Shown: positions 13,762-14,577 of the stretch, piece after piece | Layout: each line of letters starts with the position of its first letter | Numbering within the stretch: position 1 is the first letter of the stretch | Assembly (NCBI GenBank): GCA_031278575.1 | Contig: JAITKD010000093.1 | Coordinates: 1 to 14,577 of the forward strand | Direction: 5' to 3' | Length of the DNA stretch: 14,577 bases | Origin: Spirochaetaceae bacterium | GTDB taxonomy: Bacteria > Spirochaetota > Spirochaetia > Treponematales > Breznakiellaceae | Notes under the pieces: model-generated | What the model was told of the DNA's origin: nothing | Seen by the model: the letters and a program-made list of their open reading frames with translations, nothing else | Database searches by the model: none | Translations under genes and position numbers: made by a program

Positions 13762-14577
13762 TTAATCGGCGGCGGTACCTAAAAGCGCGCTGTATTCAGC
13801 CTCGTAACGCCGCAGTTGGGGGTTTTCCGGGGCCAGCGCCAGGGCCTGTTTCAGGTAATACACCGCCCGGCGTTCGTCCCGGCGGCGGTGGTAAATTTCA
13901 AACATGGCGGTGAGGGCAAAAAGATTCCGGGGTTCCTCGAAAAGACTGGACCGGAGATCGTTCATTATTAATTCTTCATTAGTTTGCAGACGGCTTCTGA
14001 GGTAATAGAACCTGCTTTTTAAGGATCCCCCGGGCAGGGAATTGAGCCGGCTTTCTATCATTTGACTCGCCTCACTTCGCCTTCCTACACTAATCAGGGC
14101 GAAAATATAGGCGACAACCCCTTCTTCATCGGCGGGATTCCGTTCGTAAAGTTCCTGGGCATAGGCCAGGGCCTGGGAATTGTTCCCCAATCCCCGTTCA
14201 ACCCGATAGGCAAGAAGCAGGTCCCGGGAAGAACGCCGCTCCGAAAGGAGCCTTTTCAAATAGGATTCCGCTTCGTTCCAGGCTTCCCGGCGGATAGCGT
14301 CCTCTACCTCCAGGCTTACCACGGTTAAGGAGAGGGAGCCCTTTTTTAAGAGCCCCTGAAGCAGTTCCCGCCCTTCAGCCTGATCCTCCGTCCGGATGGA
14401 ACCCATGAGAAGCCGGGTCGCATAAACCGCGGCTTCCTCATCGTCGGGGTTTGCCCGGAGGATGGATCTGAGGTAGTTCAAGGCGGCGTCCCGGTTCCGG
14501 TACCCCTCGGCCTGAACCTGGGCGCGGAGGAAAAGGTACAGCCGGTTATTGACATTTGCGGCGGCGTAGAGATCCAG
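13762..14577 (-). CDS. TPR-repeat protein (N-terminus beyond the window)
   Basis: The frame is open to the right edge, giving 271 visible codons; the true start is outside. Tetratricopeptide-like helix pairs recur: RNRDAALNYLRSILRANPDD, EAESYLKRLLSERR, QALAYAQELYERNPADEEG, and RAVYYLKQALALAPENPQLR near the end. These have the A/L/Y/P spacing of TPR units of ~34 residues. Such proteins are protein-interaction scaffolds and no partner can be named. The visible part shows no membrane segment. It lies 63 bases before rubredoxin on the same strand. Confidence 0.8.
   Translation of the reverse strand: MDLYAAANVNNRLYLFLRAQVQAEGYRNRDAALNYLRSILRANPDDEEAAVYATRLLMGSIRTEDQAEGRELLQGLLKKGSLSLTVVSLEVEDAIRREAWNEAESYLKRLLSERRSSRDLLLAYRVERGLGNNSQALAYAQELYERNPADEEGVVAYIFALISVGRRSEASQMIESRLNSLPGGSLKSRFYYLRSRLQTNEELIMNDLRSSLFEEPRNLFALTAMFEIYHRRRDERRAVYYLKQALALAPENPQLRRYEAEYSALLGTAAD

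Noticed and set aside
1..14577. CRISPR array, tRNA, rRNA or riboswitch
   Set aside because: No regularly spaced direct repeats, cloverleaf with a conserved T-loop, rRNA-like sequence or known riboswitch core was noticed on either strand. A covariance-model search would be needed to exclude small RNAs.

Overview
The window looks like a chromosome segment of a spirochaete, most likely a termite-gut-type Treponema. This rests on the overall look of the proteins and on moderately GC-rich DNA. No marker gene fixes the species. Housekeeping genes alternate with mobile-element debris and one complete sugar-uptake operon.

Left end (1-1031): the 3' end of an IS256-family transposase and its terminal repeat. 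It abuts a frameshifted reverse-strand transposase remnant that resembles the IS1634/IS4 group. A GC-rich hairpin-bearing stretch follows, then the first copy of a ~65-75 bp repeat. There is no intact gene here.

1032-3751 (+): aroB (3-dehydroquinate synthase, shikimate pathway) overlaps by 10 bp a gene for a predicted outer-membrane beta-barrel protein of the Omp85/BamA type with a single POTRA-like domain.

3942-4652: a small open frame that reads as a Y1/REP-associated transposase-like (RAYT) protein, in which the histidine pair and the catalytic tyrosine are all replaced. Its stop codon lies inside the second copy of the repeat. The pair looks like a domesticated or decaying RAYT/REP-like module.

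4653-8670 (+): a promoter and a three-gene CUT2-type sugar ABC transporter: periplasmic binding protein, double-NBD ATPase and permease. The 250 bp between the binding-protein gene and the ATPase gene holds three successive strong hairpins, a layout that could set unequal expression of the first gene and the rest. The last gene ends 6 bp from the oppositely oriented ispH.

13104-8677 (-): yajC, secD, secF and ispH on one strand. They encode the accessory Sec translocon subunits and the last enzyme of the MEP isoprenoid pathway. secD/secF overlap by 4 bp and secF/ispH are 15 bp apart. The yajC-secD gap holds a terminator-like structure and a perfect 14-bp hairpin with a GNRA-type loop.

14577-13229 (-): a TPR-repeat protein cut by the right edge, a rubredoxin, and a 96-residue protein of unknown function, all in the same direction. 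They are probably co-transcribed upstream of yajC.
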